A stretch of DNA of 64,000 bases from Dendrophyllia cribrosa. Its lineage: Eukaryota > Cnidaria > Anthozoa > Scleractinia > Dendrophylliidae. The stretch is taken from NCBI GenBank assembly GCA_024195265.1, contig JAJLRJ010000006.1, forward strand, positions 12,899,139-12,963,138, in the 5' to 3' direction. The notes beneath the pieces were generated by a model that worked only from the letters and a program-made list of their open reading frames with translations, did not search any database and was not told where the DNA came from. A program made the translations under genes and the position numbers. Position 1 is the stretch's first letter; every line of letters begins with the position of its first letter. This document shows positions 1-12,600 of this stretch, piece by piece.

Positions 1-618
1 CTTTTGCATTCCTCCATTGGAATATCACCCTGAAAGATTTGGGACAAATTGAAATAGAGCATCATTTCCTTACATCTAAGTTGGGACTTGCATATATATT
101 TTCTTGTAATAAAAAAAAAGGAAATTGAAATGTGAAATAAAGTATTGTACATTGTATTGTATTGGGCTGGGTAAGAAGCCTGTTCTTAAGGAAATGTTGA
201 TCAGAGCTGATTATAATTCTGATGAAACAAAAAATCAAAATGTACAAAGAAACTTCATGTTATATTTTTAATTCTCGTTCCTGGCTCAGCTAGGGTATCC
301 ATGGTTATGTACATTTTTCTTGTCAGGAGTCGCTCCAGGGGGAGGTTTGAGAGGGAGGCCACACCCCTACCAGGTGCCCTTTGGGGTGTTGGTACTTCAC
401 CCCACCAACCAACCCCCAACCCCCCACCCCCACCCCTTTTACAAAATCCCCTTTTTACAAAATCCTGTATCCGCTCCTGCCTCTAGGTTTTTAAGTAGGC
501 TATCATTGAGAGCTCTCCTTCCATCAGTAAATAATTGTAATAAATAACTTACAATCGCTATACAGGCTCTTTCGTGGAGTCAAAAACAAAGGCCGTTACC
601 AATTTAGCTCACACTTAC
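1..618. other. Left-edge region without a recognised gene
   Basis: No exon could be supported here. The stretch at about 320-480 is C-rich, with runs of CCCCACC, and looks like diverged repeat. The minus-strand gene whose first exon ends at 619 must continue leftward, so its first intron occupies this segment and later exons lie off the window. Confidence 0.4.
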
Positions 619-1395
619 TTCAATTAGACCACCGTCGCTTTCCAAAGGCGTAAATGACAGGTCGTTCTGCAGTGGACGGATATACGCTGTTGCTTGATTC
701 AAATTGTCCTTCAGGTACTGAACACTATAACCCTCTGTCTTTGAACCGGGTATTAGTACCAGCTTTGTGGTTGACCTTCCATCAGTTCTCAAAAATTCAT
801 ATCCTCCTCCATCACGAAGCTTAGGATATGTTTCTGATAACTTCTCATGCAAGAGACTCGCAGACCAGCCTCTGTCCAACGTGATTTCTCTCTCTCCCAG
901 TCCTGCAGCTCTTAGCTTAAGCTTATCTTCCACAGATGGTATCTTGCAAGCACCTTTTTCAGCCAAACAACAAAACTTGTGAGTCCATTGGTTTCGCTTT
1001 GTTCGGAAACCAAATCCACCTGCGGTTTTTTTCGTTCGTTTCTTTCCTGTAGTTGCTGTCGAGGGTGCTGTTCCTGACGACAGTAGCCTGAACCGCAGTG
1101 CTGCAGCGATCTGATTTACTCTGGGGTTTGTGCGTACAGCCGCGTTGCCAAACAATCTTTGGTGCTCTGCAAAGATGCCACTTGTGTTTGGACCAGACGA
1201 GCGAGGCAACGATGTTGATGAAATTGATTTGGTAGCATCAGAAGTTTCTCCGCTATTAGGACCCTGCAGCATGTGTACTACTCTACACAAACTTTCGTTG
1301 ACCTTCTTCAAATTCTCAAGAACTTCTCCCTCAGTGTTGTCCGCCATGCCCTTCTTCAAATTCTCAAGAATTTCTCCCTCAGTGTTTTCCGCCAT
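619..1395 (-). CDS. First coding exon of an uncharacterised gene (possibly of a cnidarian HECT-ligase-like family)
   Basis: An uninterrupted 259-codon exon starts at the ATG at 1395. It ends at 619, directly before a strong donor (GAA|GTAAGT on the minus strand), in phase 0. If unspliced it would stop four codons later, so I read it as exon 1 of a multi-exon gene running off the left edge. The product starts with two tandem 16-residue acidic or helical units. A Ser/Thr-rich linker (about 45-120), a basic patch with GKKRTKKT (about 118-125) and a conserved-looking block follow; that block contains TLDRGWSASLLHEKLSETYP and YIRPLQNDLSF. I associate this block with many-copy coral and anemone genes, some annotated as G2/M-phase-specific E3 ubiquitin ligase-like (HECT). 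That is recollection, and no HECT domain is visible here. The exon lies opposite to RALGAPA, probably inside one of that gene's upstream introns. Confidence 0.6.
1300..1395 (-). repeat. 48-bp tandem duplication at the start of the minus-strand exon
   Basis: The first 32 codons are two 16-codon units that differ at few positions (MAENTEGE versus MADNTEGE, then LENLKK in both). Both units begin with ATG, so there are two possible starts 48 bp apart. Confidence 0.8.
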
Positions 1396-1465
1396 GTTTG
1401 TTTACGAAGAACAAACCATGTGATTCGTTTTGGCGGGAAGCTAAGTCCGCAGTGCATGCTTTTTT

Positions 1466-1760
1466 AATGTCAAGACGAACATCATAATGTTAAGACCACC
1501 ATCATTTTAAAAGGCGTTTGTTTTGTTCATATATATTATACATATGAACCTCATAATGTCAAGACAAGCATCATAATGTTAAGACGACCATTCAATTTTG
1601 TTTTGTTCATATATAATATATACAACACGAACATCGTAATTCCAAGACGAACGTCTTAATGTCAAGACGTATTCCGTAATGCCACGTTTAAGCTCCACAC
1701 GCCAACGCATTAATGTCACGACAGACATTTTAATGCCAGTATAAATTCAAACATTAAGAC
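1466..1760. repeat. Degenerate short tandem repeat (AACATCATAATGTCAAGACG-like)
   Basis: Diverged copies of a roughly 20-30-bp phrase recur with variants of CATAATGT and AAGACGA. They sit just 5' of the minus-strand exon, so they could lie in its promoter region. No coding potential was seen. Confidence 0.55.
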
Positions 1761-1896
1761 AAACATAATTTTTGACACTGATAACGCGCCATAGTCTTTC
1801 CATGTAACTTATAATTAGCTTCTGAAAACACTTCTAACAAGAGAAATTCAATCCTGGGTTAGCGTTAACTGGCTTTCAAACAACAGGCCCCAGATA

Positions 1897-2296
1897 TAAC
1901 AATTGAAGGCTTTCGTGCAAAAAGGGCGCATATCGCTTTTTGGGACGATTTTCTTTTTTTGCAGGATTGAGCTAATTTTTGGCAGATTGACTTGTTTTGA
2001 CATGACGAACATCATTTCGTAACGTTTTTGTTGATTTGCGCCTCGTTTTCGAGAAATAATGTTTCAAAAAAATGCGGCAGTGTCTTTAAAAAGCTGTGCA
2101 AAGGTATCGTTTAACCAGAAACCAGAAATTTATTTCTCAAAAACAAGATGCAAATCATAAAAAAAATTACAGAACAATGTTTGTCATGTCAAAACAAGTC
2201 AGTCCGCCAAAAATTAGCTCAATCCTGCAAAAAATGAAAATCGGCCCAAAAAGCGATATACTGTACGCCCTTTTTGCACGAAAGCCTTCAATTATA
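1897..2296. mobile_element. MITE with long imperfect terminal inverted repeats
   Basis: The left end reads AATTGAAGGCTTTCGTGCAA and continues for about 150 bp. Its reverse complement, with scattered mismatches, ends near 2295. The unit is about 400 bp and nearly all inverted repeat, with no transposase. No clear target duplication was identified. Confidence 0.75.
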
Positions 2297-2964
2297 AGAA
2301 CCTTTTCAGGCTGACTTTGAAAAGGTTTGTATACTGTTTTTGTGTATTTGGGTTTCCACCATAGTATACAAGGCTATTTGCCCATAGAACTGTATTGAGC
2401 TCCCAAATTTTTCGCTCTCCTAACCTCTCAGCTTTTTGCTGTGTGGGCTATTTACAGTCTTTCTTAGGCAGTAGCCTTGAATAGTCCCAATTGAATACAG
2501 ATGATGTACTGTAAAACCTCTTTTACATGTAAGCCCCTGCTTATTTAATTTCAGGCTGCAAGAATGGGGGCTTACCAGAGTGGGATGGCTTATTTCACAT
2601 CACAGAATTTTATGAAAAATCAAATTAATTTTTCCAAAAATTCTTTTAGAATGCGTGTTGACAGACCAAGTTTCCACGCAAATTAGCTAGAGCATTTTGC
2701 ACTGGCTTGTTCAAAATCTTTTTACTGACATTTCAAACCATGTGTTAAATATATTGGGGGTTGTGGGGGTTAAAATACACAGAACTTGTAGTTGTGCTTG
2801 CAACATGAGTGGCTGTGTTTTTTACAATCACGAGCCAAAACAAGTATTGTAGATCTGATATAACAGGGATGCGAATGTCGTAGACAACTTATGAAATGAA
2901 AATGAAATGCTAATTAGTTACAACCACAGCATTATATACATTCATTCACTAGTGGTTGTACATG

Positions 2965-3135
2965 TAATAGACCAATTTCGATATATTAAAATTCATACTT
3001 GGCTCCGAGGCTTGGGGGAATAAAACGAAAGAAATCACATTGAGGTTCACGCGTTGAATTATTCATTTCTTTTGTTTTATTCCCCCAAGCCTCGGAGCCA
3101 AGTATGAATTTTAATATATCAAAATTGGTCTATTA
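2965..3135. mobile_element. 171-bp palindromic MITE
   Basis: The arms begin TAATAGACCAATTTYGATAT and extend about 70 bp at near identity around a short centre. The outer TAATAGA(C/G) motif is shared with the palindrome at 32916-33084, which suggests one family. It directly abuts the longer element starting at 3136. Confidence 0.8.
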
Positions 3136-4658
3136 GAGTTTTTTCGTATCCTTTGTATTTCACATGTGAAATACAAATGAAATTTCTCATGCAAATTAGC
3201 CGTCTAGCTTTTGAATTAGAATGTCTCGCGATCAGTCATGCAGCGAGATGAGCAAGCTTTTTAAAGTTTTTGAAGTTGTTTTATCGAAAGTATTTCCGCA
3301 GGTTCCAATCCATCGTTTAATGAAGACTCGCTTCACAACAAATCACCCGTCAAGTTCAATTTAACTTGAGAAAAATCAGAGAGGCGGGCGGGAGAAACTC
3401 TAGGGTCTCTCTGGTCTAGATTTCAGGCACAGACGTTGGAGAATTTGTTCTCTTACAAACTTAGTTATGGCACTCAGTAATCGAAGGCGTCGTAGAATTA
3501 TTGAAATCTACGCAATGGCCGCACCCTTGTAATTTTTCTTATACTGTCCTCTTTACGATTGTAATGGTTCTTTATACTATTCTTTATATACTTTTCATAT
3601 TGTTGGGACACGGTTAATAAAAGTGTCCACGGTTAAGTTTAGTTAAGTGCCACGTACGATAAACTGTCTGACTCAGTACCCTGCACATGGCTCGATAAGA
3701 AAACAAAATGGCCGCACCGGTGCGATATCCGAAAAGTGAGCTTTCTTTCGGGCAACTGCACGGTATGTGCGCAGAAAACACCTTAGGCCATTCGAACTAT
3801 TTTTCGTTTCTCAACGTCTGACCGACCCTATTAAAAGAGCATATATCGGTTTTTTTTTATTTAATTTGTCTTTGTAATTTATAATTATACTGAACTGCAT
3901 TTGTTTTTGGTCATGTGTATTTTTGCGTGTAAACTAGTTCACGCATTTTTTGCTCTGTGGCAAGCCATGAATAAAGGTAATGAATGGGAGTTATCATAAC
4001 GATTTGATAAAATAAAGTTTATTTGACTTTGATGCCTAACTTTGTACTTGAGGATTTATTAACAGTTGATTGTGAGGGTTACATTTTCACATAATAATTC
4101 CAAAAACAAGCGCTTGTAAATTAGCAGAGATTCTAGAATTCTTGACAAACAAATACTGAAATGTTTGGCTACTCTCCAATTGAATTAAAAGTGGTCAAAC
4201 TCTTTTCCCTTTTTATCGGTTGGCAATTAGAAATCACATGCATTCTGGGAGTAAATGAGTAAATAATTATCTATTCTGGCGAGAGCACATACACCTTTAC
4301 ATATTTATTAAATAACAAGTTGTCATAATCTAAGGTTTGACTAATTTACGTAAACTGTGCCTTAAATCTAGACCAGATTTTTACTCCCTAGAGTTTCTCC
4401 CGCCCGCCTCCCTGATTTTTCTCAAGTTAAATTGAACTTGACGGGTGATTTGTTGTGAAGCAAGTCTTCATTAAACGATGGATCGGAACCTGCGTAAATA
4501 CTTTCGATAAAACAACTTCAAAAACTTTAAAAAGCTTGCTCATTTCGCTGCATGACTGATCACGAGACATTCCAGTTCAAAAGCTAGACGGCTAATTTGC
4601 ATGAGAAATTTCACCATTTGTATTTCACATGTGAAATACAAAGGATACGAAAAAACTC
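3136..4658. mobile_element. Non-autonomous DNA transposon with ~300-bp inverted repeats
   Basis: Positions 3136 to about 3435 and about 4366-4658 are inverted copies at high identity, both starting GAGTTTTTTCGTATCCTTTG. The dinucleotide TA flanks both ends (3134-3135 and 4659-4660), as in TA-targeting Tc1/mariner-type elements. The ~930-bp interior has no open frame of note. Each arm also contains a small palindrome, GTATTTCACATGTGAAATAC. The class is inferred from the TA only. Confidence 0.8.
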
Positions 4659-4859
4659 TATTACATGTACTTATAATTAGCTTTTTTTCATAGCTGTTCT
4701 GTATTAGGATGTATTAGTATTAGGATTACAAGCCTTCATTAACTTACTTTATTTTGTTTTTTCTTTATGAATTATAAATTTTATATAATATTTATAAATT
4801 ATAAATAATTTATGAATTTTATAATGGTATTTACAAAAGTACACTTTATTTCACTCTAG

Positions 4860-4958
4860 ATCCGATTGAATCAAGGCATCTCAGTGGATAACAAGTCTAC
4901 TCCTTCCATCCCTGTTTTGATCCCTCCATTGCAGCACATGGCTACCTGGGTGTTTGAG
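4860..4958 (+). CDS. RALGAPA1/2-like: RALGAPA exon 1 of window (residues 1-33)
   Basis: The acceptor is CTCTAG|A and the donor GAG|GTCAGT, phase 0 to 0. It encodes [10 protein letters not shown] and ATWVFE, matching the vertebrate NQGVSLDNKS and AWLFE landmarks. The preceding exon was not found between 1 and 4859. Confidence 0.9.
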
Positions 4959-6622
4959 GTCAGTAGCACATGGGGTAAAAATTAATGTTTATGTCATATC
5001 ATAATCTGCACAAAAAGGTTCACAAATATTTAACTAGAAATACGTGTCTCGCAGAACCTCGCGAAGCTCGGGGAAGGATGCAATGCAAAATTTTAGCAAT
5101 GTGGGAGAGAGAGAGATGGAATCTGTGATTTGACTGAAGAGGTTGAGTTACATGCCAGCAATGGCCCCAAAATTTAAAGTTGAGACATTTTCGTTCCTAG
5201 TCGCTTCCATTTAACTTGTACTTAGTACCCTGTATTCCTAAAATAAAATAAATGGGAGCTGGTACTGGTCAGTTTTGGGTTTTGAGCTGTGGGTCGCTGT
5301 AACTGCTATGGGACTGGGTACCAAAAGATCCACAGGCCCTTCCTTCACCCCCCCCCCCCCCACCCCCCCCCCCCACCCCCCCCCCCCCCCCCCAACGTAT
5401 CTTCATTAATTTTTGTCAGAAGGAAAATTGGTTTGCTAAAAGTGGATTTATAGTACTGTTGTGGACATGGGTCCAGGACAATATGCAGTGGTGTTTTGTT
5501 TATTTTGATTGGGTGAGAGTTTGTTTATCAGGAATACAGCTAACTCCTGCTGTCTCGATTAAATTCCATTTTTGAAGCTTGTGAGTGCTGTCTACCAAAT
5601 TAACTTGTTCCGTTTAGATACTGCTGTAGTTTTTGTTCTATATACTGGGTATCAAATAATTGCTAACCCAATTTACTGTTCGCTTGAATGGTTGAGATCG
5701 CAGGAGTTTACTGTTGCTGAAGAGTGATGTTGCACAAAAAATAACAACTCAATGGTGGTGCAGTTGTAGTAAAAATAATAATTTAATCTTACTGAAAAAC
5801 AGCAGTGAGACTACAGTAACATAGAATAGTAAAACATTCTAACATACCATAGATAATAGTAATTAAAATGTAGCATTGTCATACAATGTCATGTCTTGTA
5901 AGCTTTAATCAAAGTTCCTTAGTGACCTTAGTGAGAATTTCAATAAACATCAATTTACAGTATGTACTTAGAGAATAGTTTCTAGTGTTCGAGTACTAAT
6001 ATATTACATGTATATTGGAAAAAATATCCTCTTATCATCTGCCTGTCAGTTGTTTAGATACTTAAAATCTTGTTTTTTGAAGCTTAAGCTTACTTGCCTT
6101 TAAATGGGAAAGATTTCCGTATAACCCCATACATTAGTTATGCATACGGTTCTTAAAACTGAAACAAAAGCCAAAACAAAAGAACGCTTAAAGAAAAACA
6201 ATAGTGTATACATGTATAATTAATGTATGGGGTTATACGGAAATCTTACCCAGAATTCTAATGGCAGCATTTTCTCAAAGCGTTTGAACGTACTCAAACG
6301 GTGTGCCTAGGCTGTTCGAAGTCTTTGTAATCGATGGTCTCGTTGTTTCTTCGTTGCTCGATCGCGCTGAATTTCAAGTCGCCGTTCTCGCTCCAGCGGA
6401 GTTTCGGTGGTTAATTATCTCGGGCAAGGATTTCCAGCCACTTGTTGAATCCAGCGTTGTTGTTCTTTCTGATTTGCATCAGAAATTGGTCGTGTTTCAC
6501 CGACGATGAGTAAGGGTAAACCCGTCGGCCCGGCCGCCATGAATAAACACGGATAAACATGAGAGTGCGCCATTGTCAGCGGTCGCGATTTTTGTTGCCA
6601 GGCAACTGCCGGACACCATCAA

Positions 6623-6668
<46 letters not shown>

Positions 6669-9600
6669 GCTCGAATTCGCGCGGCTTAGCTCCCGAGGGC
6701 CGACAAATTTATAAACCTCGCTTCGCGAGGAATAAATATAATCGCCCAACTAGTGGTTCCTGATGGTAGGTGAAGTGCTATGAGCAGATGCTCTAGAAGA
6801 TTAATGAAGCATCGTACATGTACATGTACTTCTTGATCAATAGCGCTGCACACAAATGACGTCACAGACTTTTGACCTCCATTGTGACTCAGACAAACAA
6901 ACTCCTCCTGCAGGCTTATGGTACTTTGCGAAACGAAACGAAACGAAATGGTACTTTGCGAAACGAAACGAAACGAAACGAAATGGTACTTTGCGAAACG
7001 AAATGATAACTTGAAAGATACGCTTAGCTGTAAAGCAACAAAGTAAAAGTTAACATAAGACTAAATAGCGCTGCTTGATTGGTAAGGAATTCTACTGTTT
7101 TGCGGCAAAATAGCGCCAAGTCTTATACTAAGTCTTTTTGAAGCCAAGTCTTTTTTATTGAGTTCTTAGATTATTCTTTAGTTTTCGTGTCAAACCGCGA
7201 AAAAATCTTGTAGCTCGAGTGAATAAATCGAGTAGCAATGAAGTGAAATATCACCATCACAAAATGGTGTAAACTCAGAACAACACACTTGAACTGAGCT
7301 TGAAGACCGACATGCTGTAAAGCTAGTTTGCAGGTATTGTACAACACAAGACAAAACTAAAATTAAACAGAAATATATCAGACAGACGATAAATTATATC
7401 ATATTTCAGACCATATTTCATCTTCTTGAACGAGTGAATAAATCGAGCAGTGAAGTGAATTATCGCCGTTACAAATCGCCGAAACAAAAACATACTGACC
7501 AGGCAGCAAACAATACATTAGGCAAATCCGCATGCGGCATTTTGATAGTTTGTAGTACATAATTTTAACTAAGCGTATCTTCATATAGTATTGTCATATA
7601 GTACCGTTTCGTTTCGTTTCGCAAAGTACCATTTTGTTTCGTTTCGTTTCGCAAAGTACCATAAGCCCCTCCTGCATAATAATTTTGTACGGGAAAGTGG
7701 TGTTGGCGAACACTTTGATGCGGCTTTTATTGATATTTTCGGAAGAAAATCGATCAACCGGGTCAATGTTGAATAGAAAACCTAAACATTATTCTTGGAA
7801 CATCTCAAAGTTTGGTGAAAATGCAAAGAATTGATAGAGAGCGGCAATATTGTCTGAAAGATTTCACTCTTGAGAGGTTCAGTTTGCAGTATATACAGCT
7901 GAGCCGTTAGAAACGTAGCATATTGAACCAAGCGGTTATAAAAATGTGGTCCATTGCAAATAAAAGGCAGGTTTCCGTAATTGTGAGAAGAAATGATAAT
8001 CTGTCCATTGCCTCACTGAAAAGTTTTGCTCGTTGGACGAAAACTTGAGAATAAGCAGCTCTCTAATTTTCCAAATTGCGGCCTATATACTCTCCAAGCG
8101 TTACAGTATATATTCAGTATCCCTAAGAATATACATGTATACGCAAAGAAAGGATTTTTGCACAAAAACAAATTCGCGTTGTCATTCTCGGGACCTTTTG
8201 TTCTGCTTTGCTCTCGTCGTATTCACGGGTCGTAAACGGTATTTGTATCAAATACATTTTCTGGATCATTTGGAACCTATTTAATACACATCTTAGACTT
8301 TATCTTCATCTGATCGCATGAGAGCTAAGAGATTGAAAGTCCGATGATCGGATTTCACTGTGCAGCCTCGTCACATAATTTATTGAATTTTAAGCCAAAA
8401 TCTACATTTCTTGAATCAGTTTTTCACTCCCGAATGTAACATTGCCTTTTATTTATTGAATTTTAAGTCCCAAAAACGTTCAAATCACGTTTATCGCTAA
8501 TTTTACCAATTTTTCAAAACACATCCCACTCATACAAAGCCTTTGAGCTGACAGCAAACTTTGTCTGAGTCACATAGGGGATCTATCTATTTTTAGCAAT
8601 TGTGCGCAGAGCTATTTAAAGTTAAGACATGTCTACTTTTCTTCTTATCATGGGATAACGTTTTTTCTCATTCAGGCTGCCTCATTGTCCATTAATAACG
8701 AATTTAAGAGTGGTCGTCTGCTTGCCTACAAATTAATGTGTGCTATGACAGTATGTCATCAAGACATGCCTCTTACTCAAGAGTACCTGACACACTTCTA
8801 CCGACTGATGCACATTGGACTTACAGGCACGGATCAGGTCAGTCAAAATTTTTATACAGCAATATTGTCACCAAAACCTTTTTTTTTTTTGGGGGGGGGG
8901 GGGAGGGGAGGGGGGGACACCTTTTTTAAAGAGATTGAAAATGGTTTGCACAATGATGAGAGAACTTGACTTCCGCCGATGAAGCCTGGTTTTGATTCCC
9001 AGTTGGCATCATAATTTTGTTATGTGGGTCAACAATAATATTTTGTTGATCCTTGAATTGACAAAGATGTTTCTGATTATAGCGTAAGTGCCATGAATCT
9101 ACAATTCTCATGCCTTTGCACAGTACACTCATCAACAAAATAAGTACTTTTTCCTTTCTTAAAAAAGTCTATCAACTAACCAATGAACAAAGTTTTAACC
9201 TTACAGTTGTAAGTCTCACAGAGATGGTCACTTACCATAGCTAAAAACAAAGAAAAAGATCAATTCGCAGTGGCTTAATGCAGTTTTTAATTGCAGAATT
9301 GTGCTGAGAATAATTAGAAACAGAGTTTCGTGAAGGTGGTTGTATTCCAAATTCCAATAATAATCATACGCTTTTGGTTGCAGAATTAATGTACCATAAT
9401 TATTATGGTACATTAATTCTGCAACCAAAAGCGTATGAACACCAAACCTGCCAAGGAGAGAAAGAAAACTTACTTGTACTGTACATGTAGAAGGATAAAC
9501 AAATTGAGTTATTCATATTTTACTTACCCATTTGCCCTTTTATTTTTCAGGATATCACAAGTGCCATTGTTAGTAGCTGTGCACATTTCTTCTCCGTGAT

Positions 9601-12600
9601 GTTGCCAAGCTCAAGCCTTTTGATTCTCGACTTCATTCAGGCCATCAATGGAGTTATCATTAGTCAGAACATGGAGGTAACCATCTGCACTCTATAGTTC
9701 ATCTTTTGTGTATATTGCAGTAGCTTTGGAGGCGCAGTGGTGTAGTCGTTAGAATGTTGGACTTTTGATCTGAAGGTCGGCAGTTCAAGACCTGGTCAAT
9801 GGGTCATCTACACTGTAGGCTGTATTCAACTGTGACGTCATTTTACCTTGTAAGGAAAAGAAAGCACACAAAATATTCAAGCGTATCACACAGTAGATTG
9901 TCGTATCATGCATAAGTATAAAAGAGCACAAAAGCCACAATGAAAGACATTTCAGCTGAATAATGCCAAATACATGTAGGCATTTTACTCACTGCTCGCA
10001 TTTTTTCTCTCACCACAAAAACTATGCAATTAATTGTAAAATATCAGCACAAACTATCTGTAAAGACAACGAATAAGGTGTGTGTACCATAAAAATCGGC
10101 ATATAAACCGCACCACGAGTTTTGAAGCTCAAATGTTGGGAAAAAAGTTTTTTTTAAAATAAAAACGTAAGTCAGAGAATTGGCTCTATGGAACATGAAT
10201 GAGCTTGTCTTTTGCTGCTATTCATCAAATCATCCTGTATCGAAAAAAAAAATACACTTTTGACTTTACCCGCCCGTTGCCCGCTGTTCTTTCAGGTCAC
10301 ATCAAGCTTGGTAACCCAGCAAATTTCTTGAGCATTATGTTTTTATTTAGCCTGGTTACTAAGGTTAACCATGATGGCCACTATCATCATTATCATCATC
10401 ATCACCATCTAAAGTTAAAGAATTTTTGCTCCATGTTATACACCTCAAATAAATAATAATTTCAAGGCCCAAAAAGTCTGGCTATAGATGTTCCCACAGA
10501 TAAGCTGCACCCCCGATTTTAAGAAAAAAAATTGGGCAAAAGTGCGGCTTATACATTGTTTTTTTTTTACGGTATGTAATAAGTTTACATATTTTGCAGC
10601 TGCCAAGAGAAGAGGCAGTGACCCTGCTTGGTTCACTCTTGTCTTTTCCAAACATTTTTCCTAACATGCCACTCCACCAACCTGGGCACCAAACTAATGA
10701 GTATCAACACAAGAGCACTGGAAAAGATATCAAGGTTAATAATTATATTTGTTATATATTGATCACATGATTGATAATTATATCAAACCTTTTAACTCTT
10801 TAACTTCCAAGAGTGCTAAAATTCAAAATTCAAAAAAAAAAATGTTCCCATGCAAAAGTACTGCCAAAGAGATTTCGTTTCAATGGTCACACTGTAAGAT
10901 TTCCTCACCAGACTCAAAAGTTAGAACTACATTGTACATGTCTCCGTAATTGACTTTGGGAGTGAAAGGGTTAATAGAGACGGTCTTAGATAGGAAATTT
11001 CTTTTTAAGTGAAATCTCAATGAGCAATTCTCTTTAAAGGCCCGTTTACACAGGCGATTTTTTGTGCAATTTTTGTTGCACTTGTCAGTGCAATTTTTGT
11101 CGCGCGCAACTTGCATCTTCAAATCGCGTGTGTAAACGGACAGTGATTTCAGTGTGATTTGGGCGCAATCTGGGGTGGGTGGGTGGGAAAAAAACTTTCT
11201 GTGGGGGGAGGGGGTAATGATATTTTCTGGAACAACACAATGGTTCCCAACCTAGAATTCAAAGCAACATTTTAAATAATTTAATACATTGCTTGATACA
11301 TGCATTGATTGTAATTAACTTTTATATCTTTCTGTTTGCTTAAAACAGGATAAGCTGATTGGAGCTCTGCTACGAGCATCAAAACTAGACCCATCATGCA
11401 CTGCAAGGTTTGTATCAATTAATTTCTATAACCAAATTAAGATGTATTGAAACTATGATCCTTTTGCAGGCAATTTGAAATATTGTTCTCAATTTATGCT
11501 TTCTTTGAGTGAAGAAATAAACACTGATGTACATTATTTTCTTTTAGGTGTATAGCTCTCAATGCTTTGGGCGTGTTCATAGTTGAAGAGCTCACGCATT
11601 GTAAAGGACATCCTAAAGTCCACGATTGCATTTGCGTTCTTTTAGCCTCGATTACTGTAAGTATATGTGCTCCTTCTTTGGAGCAATAAACATACTTAAT
11701 CTGTTCACTCTTAGTGTTGGTGTCGCTGTTAAATTTGTAGATAAAATCCTAAAGTACAGTGTGACTATTCAAATAAAAACTTTTCATCAGTACTATGTTT
11801 TTGCTATGCTATTTGTTATTCATTACAAGGTGGTTTTAACTTTTGAGTCTGTGGAAGACCATTCAAATCAAAGCTGTTGAGCAGTACTTTCCCGTGGTGC
11901 TGTTTATTATGCTGTACAAGGCGGTGTTAACTTTTGAGTCTGCGGTTAAAAATCTAAGGTAAGACCATTTCAAATGAAAGGTATTCAACGGTACCTTTTT
12001 TCTTGGGGTGTTGTGTATTACAACAGTAAAAACCTGCAAGTAAGAACCTGTATTTTCCTGTTAGCCTAAACAGGTTCTTACATAAATGGTAATTACACTG
12101 TAGCACAAATTTAGGCTATTTAGGTTCTTAAATAGGTTCTTATTTTCTGAAGAAAAAAATTACATTGTAGCTAATAGAATTTAGTGGTTTTTAGCCTATT
12201 CCTTATATAAAATCTGCATACCGAGTATTTATGTATAAAAAAACTATAATAAGAAAAATTGAAGCACTGATCACAGAACATAACATTATATACAAAACGT
12301 CATGCACTTTTATTTACCCAAGTGTACTGTACACATCTTTTTGCGTCGACGAAGGAGATGCTTCCTAATCTTGTCCGCTGGGCGGAACGAATCGAGAAAA
12401 GTGTCGGTATCAAATCTGCGCCATCTTGAAACGTCACAATAGTATCCCGCATGCTTAGCGCGTGTTTTGACCTGCGTGCGCACTTTTTTTGCTGCCTCGT
12501 ACTCTGACAGCTCGACAACGTACAGCCTTCCACGACTACAAGCCGGCCCTAAATTAAGAAAGAACCAGAAACATGCCTGAAACGCGAATGCCATGTCACA

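Noticed and set aside
2096..2314. 72-codon plus-strand frame
   Set aside because: It is the right arm of a MITE read through.
1..4859. An additional upstream RALGAPA exon
   Set aside because: No plus-strand segment with splice sites and family-like protein was found; the preceding exon is presumed off the window.
12310..12594. 94-codon minus-strand protein gene
   Set aside because: Lies wholly between transposon inverted repeats, an overlapping frame is equally open, and no family features were seen.
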